From Streptomyces sp. A012304 (lineage in GTDB: Bacteria > Actinomycetota > Actinomycetes > Streptomycetales > Streptomycetaceae): DNA of 64,000 bases. Both the position numbers and the translations under genes were made by a program. Of the stretch, positions 44,601 to 52,343 are shown one piece after another; position 1 is the stretch's first letter, and each line of letters starts with the position of its first letter. The stretch spans positions 51,933 through 115,932 of the forward strand of contig NZ_BQUN01000111.1 of NCBI RefSeq assembly GCF_026008495.1, in the 5' to 3' direction. The notes under the pieces were generated by a model. It was not told the origin of the DNA and made no database searches. It saw nothing but the letters and a program-made list of their open reading frames with translations.

Positions 44601-46622
44601 CACGACACGGTCCTGATCCTCACCGCGCTGCTCCGCCTGCACGGGGACGCGGGCCCCCTCCGCCACGAGCCGGTGGCCCGCGCGGCCGCCCAGCTGTTCT
44701 GGGCACACGGCACGACGGCCGGGGAGCGCGAGGCGTGGACCCGTCGGGCCGTGTCACTGGCCCGCGCGCGGGAGACGTTCGGGCTCGCGCCCGCGATCGC
44801 CGACCTGCGGGGAGAGCTGGCGGAAGCGATCGGCGGAGAATCCGCGGACGCTGCCTCCGCCTACCTCTTCGAGGAACTCACCGGCGGCCCCGACGGCTTC
44901 GTCATCAGCGCCGGTGCCCGCACGCTGCTCGACAAGTTCCGCCGCACGGTGGGCACGCCGGCGTACGACGAGGATCTCGCCGCTCTCGGCGACCTGGGGA
45001 CACGCCGGCAGCTGGTCGAGGCGTGGCTGTCCTCGTACGCCGCCGCCACCGGCGCGGACATCACGCCCGGTGACCTGGCGGAGGCGGTGGCCGCCGAGCT
45101 GTGCCCCGATCTGACCCGCTACGAGTCGGACGCGCCTCTCACCGAGACGGTCGAGGGGCTGCTCGGCACCCACCCCCGCCTCACCGGCGGCACGCTCACG
45201 GTCCGCGTCGACGAACTCCTCGCGAGGACAAGGGCGTTCCGGACCTACGAGGTGCCCGCCCACCGCGCCTACCAGCGTCACCGTACGGCCCTGACGGCCG
45301 CCGAACGCGCCCGGCTGCGCCTGGACGAACACCGCCCGAGGATCATGTCCGCGTTCGTCCGGGGCCGGCTCATCGACGAGGTGTACCTGCCGCTCATCGG
45401 CGACAGCCTCGCCAGGCAACTCGGCACCACGGGCGAGACCAGGCGCACCGACACCGGCGGCCTGCTGCTGCTCGTCTCCCCGCCCGGCTACGGCAAGACG
45501 ACTCTCATGGAGTACGTCGCCGACCGGCTCGGCCTGATGCTGGTGAAGATCAGCGGTCCCGCCCTCGGGCACGCGGTGACCTCGCTCGACCCCACGGAGG
45601 CCCCCAACGTCACCGCCCGCCGGGAGATCGAGAAGATCAACTTCGCGCTGGAGGCGGGCAACAACACCCTCCTGTACCTGGACGACATCCAGCACACCTC
45701 GCCCGAGCTGCTACAGAGGTTCATCCCGCTGTGCGACGCCACCCGCCGCGTCGACGGCGTCAAGGACGGCGAGCCACACACGTACGACCTGCGCGGCAAG
45801 CGCTTCGCCGTCTGCATGGCCGGCAACCCCTACACCGAGTCCGGCAGCCGCTTCCGCATCCCCGACATGCTCGCCAACCGGGCCGACGTGTGGAACCTCG
45901 GTGACGTCCTCACCGGCAAGGAGGACGCCTTCGCGCTCAGCTTCATCGAGAACGCCCTCACCGCCAACCCGGTCCTCGCCCCGCTCGCGGGCCGTGACCG
46001 CGCCGACCTCGATCTGCTGATCCGGCTCGCCGAGCACGACCCCACGGCCCGTGCCGACCGACTCACCCACCCGTACGCCCCCGCCGAGCTGGAGCGGATC
46101 CTCGCGGTCCTGCGCCACCTGTTCACGATCCGAGGGACGGTCCTGGCGGTGAACGCCGCGTACATCGCCTCCGCCGCGCAGTCGGACACCACCCGCACCG
46201 AGCCGCCCTTCCAGCTCCAGGGCTCCTACCGCAACATGAACAAGATCGCCCAGCGCGTCCAGCCGGTCATGAACGACACCGAGCTGGCCGCCCTGATCGA
46301 CGACCACTACACGGCCGAGGCCCAGACCCTCACCACCGGCGCCGAGTCCGGCCTCCTCAAGCTGGCCGAACTGCGCGGCACGCTCACCCCTGAACAGGCC
46401 GCCCGCTGGACGGAGTTGAAGGCGGCGTACGTCCGCACCCAGGCCCTCGGCGGCCCGGACGACGACCACCTCACCCGCGCGGTCGCCGCCCTCGGCCTCC
46501 TCGCCGACCGGATCGCCGCCGTCGAGTCGGCCATCGCGCGGGCCGCCGATCCCCGCAACCTGCTCGCGAATCCGAACGCCCGGCACGCGGCCCACCCCGT
46601 ACGCGACACCAAGGAGAACTGA
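41697..46622 (+). CDS. Giant AAA+ ATPase, 'DNA repair ATPase'-like, unknown role
   Basis: A 1641-residue protein. The first 450 residues are beta-rich and unknown, followed by about 450 residues of helical coiled coil (EAITTVAEAAPLATRID; ARKQNLADARARRAERLAE). The C-terminal third holds an AAA+ module with Walker A SPPGYGKTT at residues 1261-1269 and Walker B LLYLDDIQ at about 1325-1332, sensor region MAGNPYTESG, and an Asn-rich R-finger-like region; it resembles MoxR-type AAA+. The product is known from Streptomyces as a putative DNA repair ATPase, but that name is not backed by sequence. It always seems linked to flotillin-like genes in this kind of locus, so a membrane-stress role is my inference. 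Confidence 0.72.
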   Translation: MTTGTTGLDTGTQDAFDAGTYEVLRDRLAAQAAELARRAEALNVRRTEEFGSTRLELRSTERLRTEHTCVPRDIVSVGDVLLFGHNVFLGLKPETAVGDVFALHDRDLNRLPDDAVPGLLDDPAFVREFAALYRYYRQAHLLQLRRVDGKVLAVFQTGEKADDIRVLRWAVTDEGRATFLDARGERDHVFPPSHDFAWTETTREDHVLGRHPHVSIEGEIFVETVGGTLTVKVENNTETGEGVYAEPVAEPLQSLADADIAYARVGALILLDVLPYKEDVHRYLVFNTLTRTVVRLDGIGQGCRRLPEDQGIVFPGGYCLATGTHKTYELDTVDLEFEREVRSPNGEDVLYAFHARVEGRSLLLPYNMIRKEVATPLSCHGWALFDDGTLMVLRADPAGTGDEPQRVHPLQLWNSPYVSDTYAAAQPLGTGPLARVGNADLVRGISDCLSIAGAVAETTPTSAVYEALAGACVRAADSYHWLREPELGELHEPLTQVRVTAEQVLAEFETVQALTRQAADALGEAAVRVATVVRRLRGEAPRGAAAWVAGLTELRHAQGHLLTLKGMRYVDTARIDDMVADVEADLAGFGQRAVTHLAREDAFAGQQADIERLIADVEAITTVAEAAPLATRIDDIGDQLGTVTEVVAGLDIGDATVRTAVLERIAETLGGVNRARATLDGRRRALLDREGRAEFAAEFALLGQAVTGALAMADSPEACDEQLARMLVRVEELEARFAEFDDFLGELADKRDEIHEAFSARKQNLADARARRAERLAESAMRVLGTVTRRAVTLTDADAVATYFTSDPMPAKVRRIADELRQLGDQVRAEELDGRLKAARQEALRALRDRTDLYTDDGRTIRLGTHRFAVNTQPLDLTLVPHGDGLAFAITGTDYRSPVTDPDFAATRPYWDRPLPSESPEVYRAEHLAARLLDEHGPAALAEADLTALVRRATQEAYDEGYERGVHDHDTVLILTALLRLHGDAGPLRHEPVARAAAQLFWAHGTTAGEREAWTRRAVSLARARETFGLAPAIADLRGELAEAIGGESADAASAYLFEELTGGPDGFVISAGARTLLDKFRRTVGTPAYDEDLAALGDLGTRRQLVEAWLSSYAAATGADITPGDLAEAVAAELCPDLTRYESDAPLTETVEGLLGTHPRLTGGTLTVRVDELLARTRAFRTYEVPAHRAYQRHRTALTAAERARLRLDEHRPRIMSAFVRGRLIDEVYLPLIGDSLARQLGTTGETRRTDTGGLLLLVSPPGYGKTTLMEYVADRLGLMLVKISGPALGHAVTSLDPTEAPNVTARREIEKINFALEAGNNTLLYLDDIQHTSPELLQRFIPLCDATRRVDGVKDGEPHTYDLRGKRFAVCMAGNPYTESGSRFRIPDMLANRADVWNLGDVLTGKEDAFALSFIENALTANPVLAPLAGRDRADLDLLIRLAEHDPTARADRLTHPYAPAELERILAVLRHLFTIRGTVLAVNAAYIASAAQSDTTRTEPPFQLQGSYRNMNKIAQRVQPVMNDTELAALIDDHYTAEAQTLTTGAESGLLKLAELRGTLTPEQAARWTELKAAYVRTQALGGPDDDHLTRAVAALGLLADRIAAVESAIARAADPRNLLANPNARHAAHPVRDTKEN

Positions 46623-46756
46623 GATGCCCATGGCATAGCGATACGTTTCCGCTGCGGTAACGACCCCCTCGTCCTCCCCGAAGTCCGGAGTTGCTGTCTC
46701 GCGGTCGCCGGAGCTGTTCGGCTGACCGACCGGCTCCGATGAAGGAAGGTGTCGAC

Positions 46757-46940
46757 ATGCACGGCAACCGCTCTACCACTGGATCGGTCTGGCCGTCTCC
46801 AGCGCCCTGATGCCGCTGCCGGCGATCGCGCTCCTGCGGGGACGGGTTCCTCCGTGGAGGCGCCGGAACGCCGGAGGTCTGCGTGCCCGTGCCTACGGAC
46901 TTCTGTGCCTGTACGGCGGCATGCTGGCCAACTCGCGTCA
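46757..46940 (+). pseudogene. Decayed small membrane-protein gene
   Basis: A start with GGAAGG before ATG 46757 encodes only about 11 sensible residues. The frame then shifts by one, and the continuing frame reads LYHWIGLAVSSALMPLP and LLCLYGGMLAN, membrane-like. The end runs into the TetR gene coming from the right. It is probably a shifted remnant; family unknown. Confidence 0.35.
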
Positions 46941-47516
46941 CACCATGGCAAGACGGTCCACCAGTAGCGCCACCCTGCGCTCGGTGTCCTCCGGCGGGAG
47001 CCGTCGCGCCCGGGTCAGCGTGGCCAGTCCGTGCAGGGCCGCCCAGAACGTCTCGGTGAACAGTGCCGGGTGGACACGGTCCCCGGCGACCTCGTCGAGG
47101 TTCTCCAGCAGGGCGGCGAAGGCGTCCTTCAGCGGCTCGGGGGTGTCCTCGTGTGCGAACGCCAGGCCGCCGTCGAGCTGGAACATGGCGTCGTAGACCG
47201 CCGGGTTGCGTTCGGCGAAGTCGAGGTAGGTGCGGGCGAGGGCGGTGACCCGGGCGCGGGGGCCGTCCGCGGCGGAGGTCGCGGCCCGCAGCGCCGCGGC
47301 CATCTCGGCGGCGCCCTGGAGGGCGACGGCGCCGATGATCTCGCGCTTGCCGCGGAAATGGCTGTAGAGGACGGGCTGGCTGTATTCGATGCGCTCGGCG
47401 AGCCGGCGGGTGGTGACCGCGTCCCAGCCCTGCTGCTCGGCGAGTTCACGGGCCGTCGCCACGATGAGGTGTTCGCGCTCCGCCCGTTCGCGCTGCTTGC
47501 GTTCCTGTACCGACAT
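46938..47516 (-). CDS. TetR-family regulator of the DUF1772 gene
   Basis: A 192-residue TetR protein with HTH region (TTRRLAERIEYSQPVLYSHFRGKREI) and a TetR_C-like ligand domain (ALARTYLDFAERNPAVYDAMF). It is divergent from the DUF1772 membrane protein gene with 91 bases between; palindromes there are the likely operator. Confidence 0.86.
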   Translation of the reverse strand: MSVQERKQRERAEREHLIVATARELAEQQGWDAVTTRRLAERIEYSQPVLYSHFRGKREIIGAVALQGAAEMAAALRAATSAADGPRARVTALARTYLDFAERNPAVYDAMFQLDGGLAFAHEDTPEPLKDAFAALLENLDEVAGDRVHPALFTETFWAALHGLATLTRARRLPPEDTERRVALLVDRLAMV

Positions 47517-47525
47517 AGCCCGATC

Positions 47526-47591
47526 CTAGCACCGCTAGACAATCGAGCGGCAGCAGCGCTAGCGTTGCCTCGTCATCTAGCGGCGCTAGAT
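47526..47591. promoter_or_regulatory. CTAG-centred palindromes, likely TetR operator
   Basis: CTAGCACCGCTAG (47526-47538), CGCTAGCG (47557-47564) and ATCTAGCGGCGCTAGAT (47575-47591, perfect) cluster in the gap between the divergent TetR and DUF1772 genes. The last is the best operator candidate. Confidence 0.6.
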
Positions 47592-47607
47592 CCCTGGAGG
47601 GGTCATC

Positions 47608-48054
47608 ATGCTCAACGCACTCGAGGTGTTCACCACCGTGGTCGTCGGCCTGATGGTGGGGGTGGAGTTATCCGTCGCCTTCGTCATCAACCCGATCCTC
47701 AACGGACTCCCCGAGGACAGCGGCGTACTCGGCCGCGCCCACGGGGGCCGGATGCTCGGCGCCGTGATGCCGGTCTGGTACATCACCTCGCTCGTCCTCA
47801 CCGCGGTGTGGGCCGTCGCCGGATGGCACCACCCCGGCGTCGGCCTCGTCGTCATCGCTGCCGCGCTGCTGATCCTGAGCGTGATCATGTCGCTTCTGCT
47901 GCTCGTCCCGATCAACAACCGAGGCAAGACGTGGACCCCGGAGAACCGGCCCGAGGACTGGAAGGAGCAGAGGAACCGCTGGGACCGCTTCCACTACGTC
48001 CGCGTCGCCGTCATCATCGCCGCCTTCACCCTGCTGGTCGCCGCCCTCACCTGA
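47608..48054 (+). CDS. DUF1772-like membrane protein
   Basis: A 148-residue protein with four hydrophobic segments, starting MLNALEVFTTVVVGLMVGVELSVAF and containing LLLVPINNRGKTWTPENRPEDWKEQRNRWDR, typical of the DUF1772 family (anthrone oxygenase-like). Ribosome site GGAGG before ATG 47608. Controlled by the adjacent TetR. Biochemical role unknown. Confidence 0.78.
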   Translation: MLNALEVFTTVVVGLMVGVELSVAFVINPILNGLPEDSGVLGRAHGGRMLGAVMPVWYITSLVLTAVWAVAGWHHPGVGLVVIAAALLILSVIMSLLLLVPINNRGKTWTPENRPEDWKEQRNRWDRFHYVRVAVIIAAFTLLVAALT

Positions 48055-48123
48055 GCCCGCGGGCCGACACCGGGCAGGTGGGCACACGCGCTGCGACAGG
48101 ACAGCCCGTCTCGCTCGCCGGAA

Positions 48124-48714
48124 TCAGCCCTCACCTGCCTGCGCGACAGATGTGCGCAGCAACTGGGCCATTGATCGGCCGGCCACCCGCAGCGGTTCTG
48201 GATCACGAGCAGTCCGGCTGAGCATGAACGCCCCCTCAAGCATCATGATCATCGAGTAGGCGAGCGATCGTGCCGCCGTTGGGTCGACCACCCAACGGCC
48301 GAACCACTGCGCCGCGGCGTCGACCCACTCCTCGAACACCTCTGCCGTCGCGGCCCGCAGCACCTCATTGCTGCTGGCGACCTCCAATGCGACCGTCCCG
48401 ATCGGGCATGCGTCTGCGTAGTCGGCCGCGGCAAGGTCGTCCGCGGCTGCCTCGAAGGCGTGCACGAGGGATTCGGCAGGGTCCGGCACACTGTCCAGCA
48501 GAGCCAACACCATTCGGCCGTACTCGGGACCGGACGTGCGGATCATGTCCTCGGCCAGTTGCTGCTTGCCGCCGGGGAAGAAGTGATAGATCGAGCCGAA
48601 CGGCGCTTCTGCCTCCGTCGCGACCCGCTTGAGGCCGGTCGCCGAGTAGCCGTGGCGGCGGAACAGCATCGCGGCAGCACCCTGGATCCTGGCTCGTGTG
48701 TCCGATTGTCCCAT
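48124..48714 (-). CDS. TetR-family regulator
   Basis: A 196-residue TetR protein: HTH region (TGLKRVATEAEAPFGSIYHFFPGGKQQL) and a ligand domain (TetR_C-like, ADACPIGTVALEVASS). It is divergent from the alpha/beta hydrolase at 48775 and the inverted repeat between them is its likely operator. Confidence 0.85.
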   Translation of the reverse strand: MGQSDTRARIQGAAAMLFRRHGYSATGLKRVATEAEAPFGSIYHFFPGGKQQLAEDMIRTSGPEYGRMVLALLDSVPDPAESLVHAFEAAADDLAAADYADACPIGTVALEVASSNEVLRAATAEVFEEWVDAAAQWFGRWVVDPTAARSLAYSMIMMLEGAFMLSRTARDPEPLRVAGRSMAQLLRTSVAQAGEG

Positions 48715-48738
48715 TGCCCGCTGCTCTCCCTGCCTCCA

Positions 48739-48758
48739 AGATTGCAGTAGAACAATCT
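48739..48758. promoter_or_regulatory. Inverted repeat operator before the hydrolase
   Basis: AGATTG (48739-48744) and CAATCT (48753-48758) form perfect 6-base arms with eight bases between, in the 60-base gap between the TetR gene and the hydrolase. Confidence 0.6.
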
Positions 48759-48774
48759 ATCAAATGGGGGTCTG

Positions 48775-49632
48775 ATGCCGAGGATCGAGCTGTCGTCCGG
48801 ACCGGTTGACTACCAGGACACCGGCGGTGAAGGGCCAGTGCTGGTGTTCGGCCACGGTATGCCGATGAACGAGACCCAGTGGCGCAAGGTGGTCCCGCTG
48901 CTGGACGGATACCGCTGTGTCCTGCCTACGCTGCCTCTCGGCGGTCACCGCCGGCCGATGAATCCGGACGCCGACCTGTCCCAGCGTGGTGTCGCCCGGC
49001 TCCTGGGCGAGTTCATCGAACGGCTCGGCCTGGACCAGGTGACCCTCGTCCTCAACGACTGGGGCGGGGGCCAGTTCCTGGTGTCGGAAGGGCAGGACCA
49101 GCGGCTCGCGCGCCTGGTGCTGGTGGCCTGCGAGGCCTTCGACAACTTTCCCCCCGGGCCCGCCAAGGCGATGGCCCAGGTATGCAGGGTCCCCGGCGCA
49201 GTCTGGCTCCTGACCCGACTCATGGGCATCCCCGCGTTCCGCCACAACCGGGCCGGATACGGTGGGATGAGCCTGCGCGGGATCCCCGACGAGATCATGG
49301 ACGACTGGTTCGCTCCCGCCACCCGCAGCAGGGCCATTCGCAAGGACCTCGCCAAGTTCGCCACCGGAGCACCCGACCGCAGGACACTGCTGGCCTGGAG
49401 CGAGCGACTGCGTGCGTTCGACCGCCCGGTACTGGTCGTCTGGGCGACCGAGGACAGACTGATGCCGCGTGAGCACGGCCCCCGCCTGGCCGAGTTGTAC
49501 CCGCAGGGCCGGCTGATCGAGATCGCCGACTCGTCCACCCTCATCCCAGAGGACCAACCCGAACGACTTGCCGACGTGCTGACGGACTTTCTTGTCCAGA
49601 CCGGAGCAGAGCCGATCCGACACGCCGACTGA
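48775..49632 (+). CDS. Alpha/beta hydrolase with Asp nucleophile and missing catalytic His
   Basis: A 285-residue alpha/beta hydrolase related to haloalkane dehalogenases and epoxide hydrolases: the nucleophile elbow reads LNDWGGG (Asp) and the oxyanion region FGHGMPMN is present. An acid candidate is in WATEDRLM. At the catalytic His position the sequence is SSTLIPEDQP, where dehalogenases have a GHF-type motif, so a Thr replaces the His. It may still act through a noncanonical mechanism or be regulatory. TetR control is indicated by the divergent repressor. Confidence 0.75.
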   Translation: MPRIELSSGPVDYQDTGGEGPVLVFGHGMPMNETQWRKVVPLLDGYRCVLPTLPLGGHRRPMNPDADLSQRGVARLLGEFIERLGLDQVTLVLNDWGGGQFLVSEGQDQRLARLVLVACEAFDNFPPGPAKAMAQVCRVPGAVWLLTRLMGIPAFRHNRAGYGGMSLRGIPDEIMDDWFAPATRSRAIRKDLAKFATGAPDRRTLLAWSERLRAFDRPVLVVWATEDRLMPREHGPRLAELYPQGRLIEIADSSTLIPEDQPERLADVLTDFLVQTGAEPIRHAD

Positions 49633-49639
49633 GTGCGAG

Positions 49640-50005
49640 GGCCGCAGGTGAGGGTGGCGGGCCATGATCGTCAGGATGTCCGCTGTCCGCTGTCCGGCGT
49701 CGGGACGGCCGAGGATCCGGTTCAGCCAGGCAGGGCCGCCGTACAGCCCGGCCATGGGGTGTCTGTGGCCGTCGAAGAACTCCAGCAGTCCGTCCCGTCG
49801 CATGTCCGCGCGGCTGATCCGCTGCCACGGAAGGAACCTGACGGTCCACAGCCGCCGTATCCACACACCACTGCGGCCGGCGGAGACCCGTCTCCTGAGC
49901 CAGTGCGGTGAGCCGCTGTTCACGGATCCGCTGTCGCCGGCGTCTGCTGTCTCTGCGCGCGGTGCGCCGCGTCCCCGTGTACGCGGTGAGGCCGGGGATG
50001 TTCAC
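49640..50005 (-). pseudogene. Frameshifted small gene, unknown
   Basis: A GTG at 50005 follows GGAGG by six bases and opens VNIPGLTAYTGTRRTARRD. After about 42 codons the plausible coding frame changes to one reading TVRFLPWQRISRADMRRDG and YGGPAWLNRILGRPD. One or more shifts near 49870 seem to have broken it. I recognise no family. Its 3' end faces the hydrolase stop. Confidence 0.38.
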
Positions 50006-50055
50006 GGGATGCCTCCGAGGCAGGTCGCTGCTGGGGTACTGGTTCGGTGTCCGCT

Positions 50056-51990
50056 TCAGAGGCCGGGGGTACGAGTGCGAAGCCGTGGTTGCCGTCCGAG
50101 GAGTTCGGCCAGGCCCTGGCGGGTCGTGGCGAGGACCACCCGGTCCTGCGGGCGCAGGACGTACCCGGGGTGCGGCTCCCACACGAGACCGGCGGGCCGC
50201 TCGGTGTCGTCGTGGGCCGGGGTGGCGGCGAGGTCGGGGAGGCGGTCGTCGGGGGCGGCGGTGTCCAGGGCGAGGACGCGCCAGGCGCCGGGCCGGAAGG
50301 ACTCGGCCACCGTGCGTCCCTCCAACTGGGGGTGCCCGGCGACGCTCAGGGCCGCGAAGAGCAGGACACGGCGTTCGACGGGGATGGCGCCGAGGATCTG
50401 GCGGCCCATCATGGCGCCGGCGAAGGCGGGCGCGGCGAGGGTGGAGACGCTGCGGCTGCGGGTGAGGGCGTGGGGGTGGGCGGCGCGCAGGGTGCGGTGG
50501 ACGGCGGTGGCGAAGTCGTCGTCGTAGAGGCGGAGTGCTGTGCGCAGGCCGGGTTTGACGGAACGCGCGTACAGGGCGGCTTCGAGGTTGGTGGTGTCGT
50601 TGCTGGTGAGGGCGAGCAGGGCGTGGGCACGGTCGATCCTGGCGGCTTCCAGGACGCCTTCCTGGGTGACGTCGCCCACGACGGTGGGTACGCGCAGGCG
50701 GCGGGCGAGCGGGATGCCGCGTGCCTCGGGGTCCTCCTCCACGCACACCACGGGGATACCGAGCTCGTGCAGCCGGGACAGGACGCGGGTGCCGATCTTG
50801 CCGAGGCCGAGCAGGACGACGTGGCCGGACAGGCCGCGGGGCGGGCGGCGCAGCGAGACGGCGGTGCGGAAGGTGCCGAACGCCTCCAGGGCGGCGGCGA
50901 GCAGCACGGGCAGGAACAGCAGTCCGGCCAGACCGGCGAGGAGCTGGAGCACCTGACGGCTCGTGGCTTCGTCGAGGGCGGGGTCGTTGATGGCGAAGAG
51001 GTCGAGCAGGGTGAGGTAGGCGGCGTGCAGCGGAGGGCCGTCGGTGGTCAGCGAGGTGGCGACGGCCAGACCCAGCACACAGGTCACCAGTCCGGCCAGT
51101 GACCAGCGCAGCCGGGCCGGGAACAGGGTGGCGAGCGGCAGCCCCCGTCCGGCCAGGCGGCCCGGCGGGGGCGTGGCGCCGGTGTGGGTGACGGTCTCCA
51201 GGACGACCGTGCCGCGTCCGGTGGCGGCGGCCACCGTCTCGTCGTCGGGCAGCAGCGTCGGCCCCTCCCGGCCGCTGGCGTCCGAACCCTCCGCACCGGC
51301 CGGGTCGTCGGTGGTCGACGACAGCAGGGCGAGCGTGCACAGGCCGGGGTCGGCCACCTCGCCCGCGGCCGGTGGTGTGCGTTCCACCGCGCGCAGCAGC
51401 AGCCCGTCGGCCTGGACGACCTTGCTGGTGCCCGTGACGGCGGTGGCCGCGAGGGCGGGAGCGGCGGTGTCCGCGTCCGACAGGACGGTGGTGGAGGTGT
51501 CCAGCGCCGCCGGGTCCAGTCCGGGGACGGCCAGGACGGCGGCCTGGTCGAGGAGTTCCTCCAGGCGTTGGCCCAGCTTGCGGTTGTAGAGCCGGATGAC
51601 CAGGCGCAGCCGGGGGTTGAGCCGGCGGGCGGCGAGCGCGGCGCGGATGTTGGTCTCGTCGTCGTCATGAACCAGGGCCAGCGCGGCGGCCCCGTGTACC
51701 CCGGCCTCGGCCAGCACGCTCTCGTCCAGGTCGGGGGCTTCGAGCACGCGCGGCGCGTCCGGGCCGGTGTCCGTGCGTCCGATCACGGACTGCACCCGGC
51801 CCAGCAGGGCCGAGGCACGTGCTCGCGCCACGGTGCCGGTCCGGGGCGCCGGCGGGACGACGAGGGTGACCCGCTCCCGGTACACCGCGGTGAGCTCGTC
51901 GGCCAGCCGCTCGGCGAGCGCGTCGTCGCCGCACACGATCATGTGCCCCGATCGGGGAACACGCCGAGCGGGCTGCGGGAACACCGTCAT
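50056..51990 (-). CDS. TrkA-N (RCK)-domain membrane protein, K+ channel-like
   Basis: A 644-residue protein with two NAD-binding RCK/TrkA_N domains: one at the N-terminus (HMIVCGDDALAERLADEL) and one in the middle (VVLLGLGKIGTRVLSRL). Two or three hydrophobic segments in between (LAGLVTCVLGLAVATSL; LLAGLAGLLFLPVLLAAALEAFG) read as a simple channel-like membrane part. It may be a potassium channel or transport regulator. ATG 51990 after GGAGG. The start overlaps the stop of the CBS-like gene by four bases. Confidence 0.78.
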   Translation of the reverse strand: MTVFPQPARRVPRSGHMIVCGDDALAERLADELTAVYRERVTLVVPPAPRTGTVARARASALLGRVQSVIGRTDTGPDAPRVLEAPDLDESVLAEAGVHGAAALALVHDDDETNIRAALAARRLNPRLRLVIRLYNRKLGQRLEELLDQAAVLAVPGLDPAALDTSTTVLSDADTAAPALAATAVTGTSKVVQADGLLLRAVERTPPAAGEVADPGLCTLALLSSTTDDPAGAEGSDASGREGPTLLPDDETVAAATGRGTVVLETVTHTGATPPPGRLAGRGLPLATLFPARLRWSLAGLVTCVLGLAVATSLTTDGPPLHAAYLTLLDLFAINDPALDEATSRQVLQLLAGLAGLLFLPVLLAAALEAFGTFRTAVSLRRPPRGLSGHVVLLGLGKIGTRVLSRLHELGIPVVCVEEDPEARGIPLARRLRVPTVVGDVTQEGVLEAARIDRAHALLALTSNDTTNLEAALYARSVKPGLRTALRLYDDDFATAVHRTLRAAHPHALTRSRSVSTLAAPAFAGAMMGRQILGAIPVERRVLLFAALSVAGHPQLEGRTVAESFRPGAWRVLALDTAAPDDRLPDLAATPAHDDTERPAGLVWEPHPGYVLRPQDRVVLATTRQGLAELLGRQPRLRTRTPGL

Positions 51991-52343
51991 ACGGCACCTC
52001 CCCGGGGACCGGGACGAGGACGAAGCCCTGCGGACGCCCGTGCCGGGCGGCCCTGAGCGCATCGGGTGGCGGCATCGAGGGCAGCGCCGCGCTCACCCTC
52101 GCCGACGCCGACCAGCGGGCTGCGGGTCCGCGCGATGAGGTCCGCGATCCGCGTGAGGCCGGCGTTCTCCTCGACCGTCGGCGGGCCGGGGCTGCCGGGA
52201 GGCACGACGGCGTACGGCGCGGCGTCGGTGCCGGCGACCAGGAGCGCGGGTAACCGGTACCGGGCCGGCAGCCGGACCGCGTGGGCGGCGTCCCCGTCGG
52301 TGGTGACGTACGGGCAGGGCTCGGCGCGGTCACGCGCCGACAC
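51987..52343 (-). CDS. Short CBS-domain-like protein, translationally coupled
   Basis: A 118-residue protein from GTG 52343 (with GGAGG six bases earlier), overlapping the antiporter stop by 14 bases. It resembles a compacted CBS pair: ARYRLPALLVAGTDAAPYAVVPP resembles the end of one CBS repeat, and RTRSPLVGVGEGERGAALDAAT resembles part of a second, with the usual middle stretch missing. It may bind a nucleotide and gate the antiporter or TrkA-like protein. It could also be a decaying gene. Confidence 0.52.
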   Translation of the reverse strand: MSARDRAEPCPYVTTDGDAAHAVRLPARYRLPALLVAGTDAAPYAVVPPGSPGPPTVEENAGLTRIADLIARTRSPLVGVGEGERGAALDAATRCAQGRPARASAGLRPRPGPRGGAV

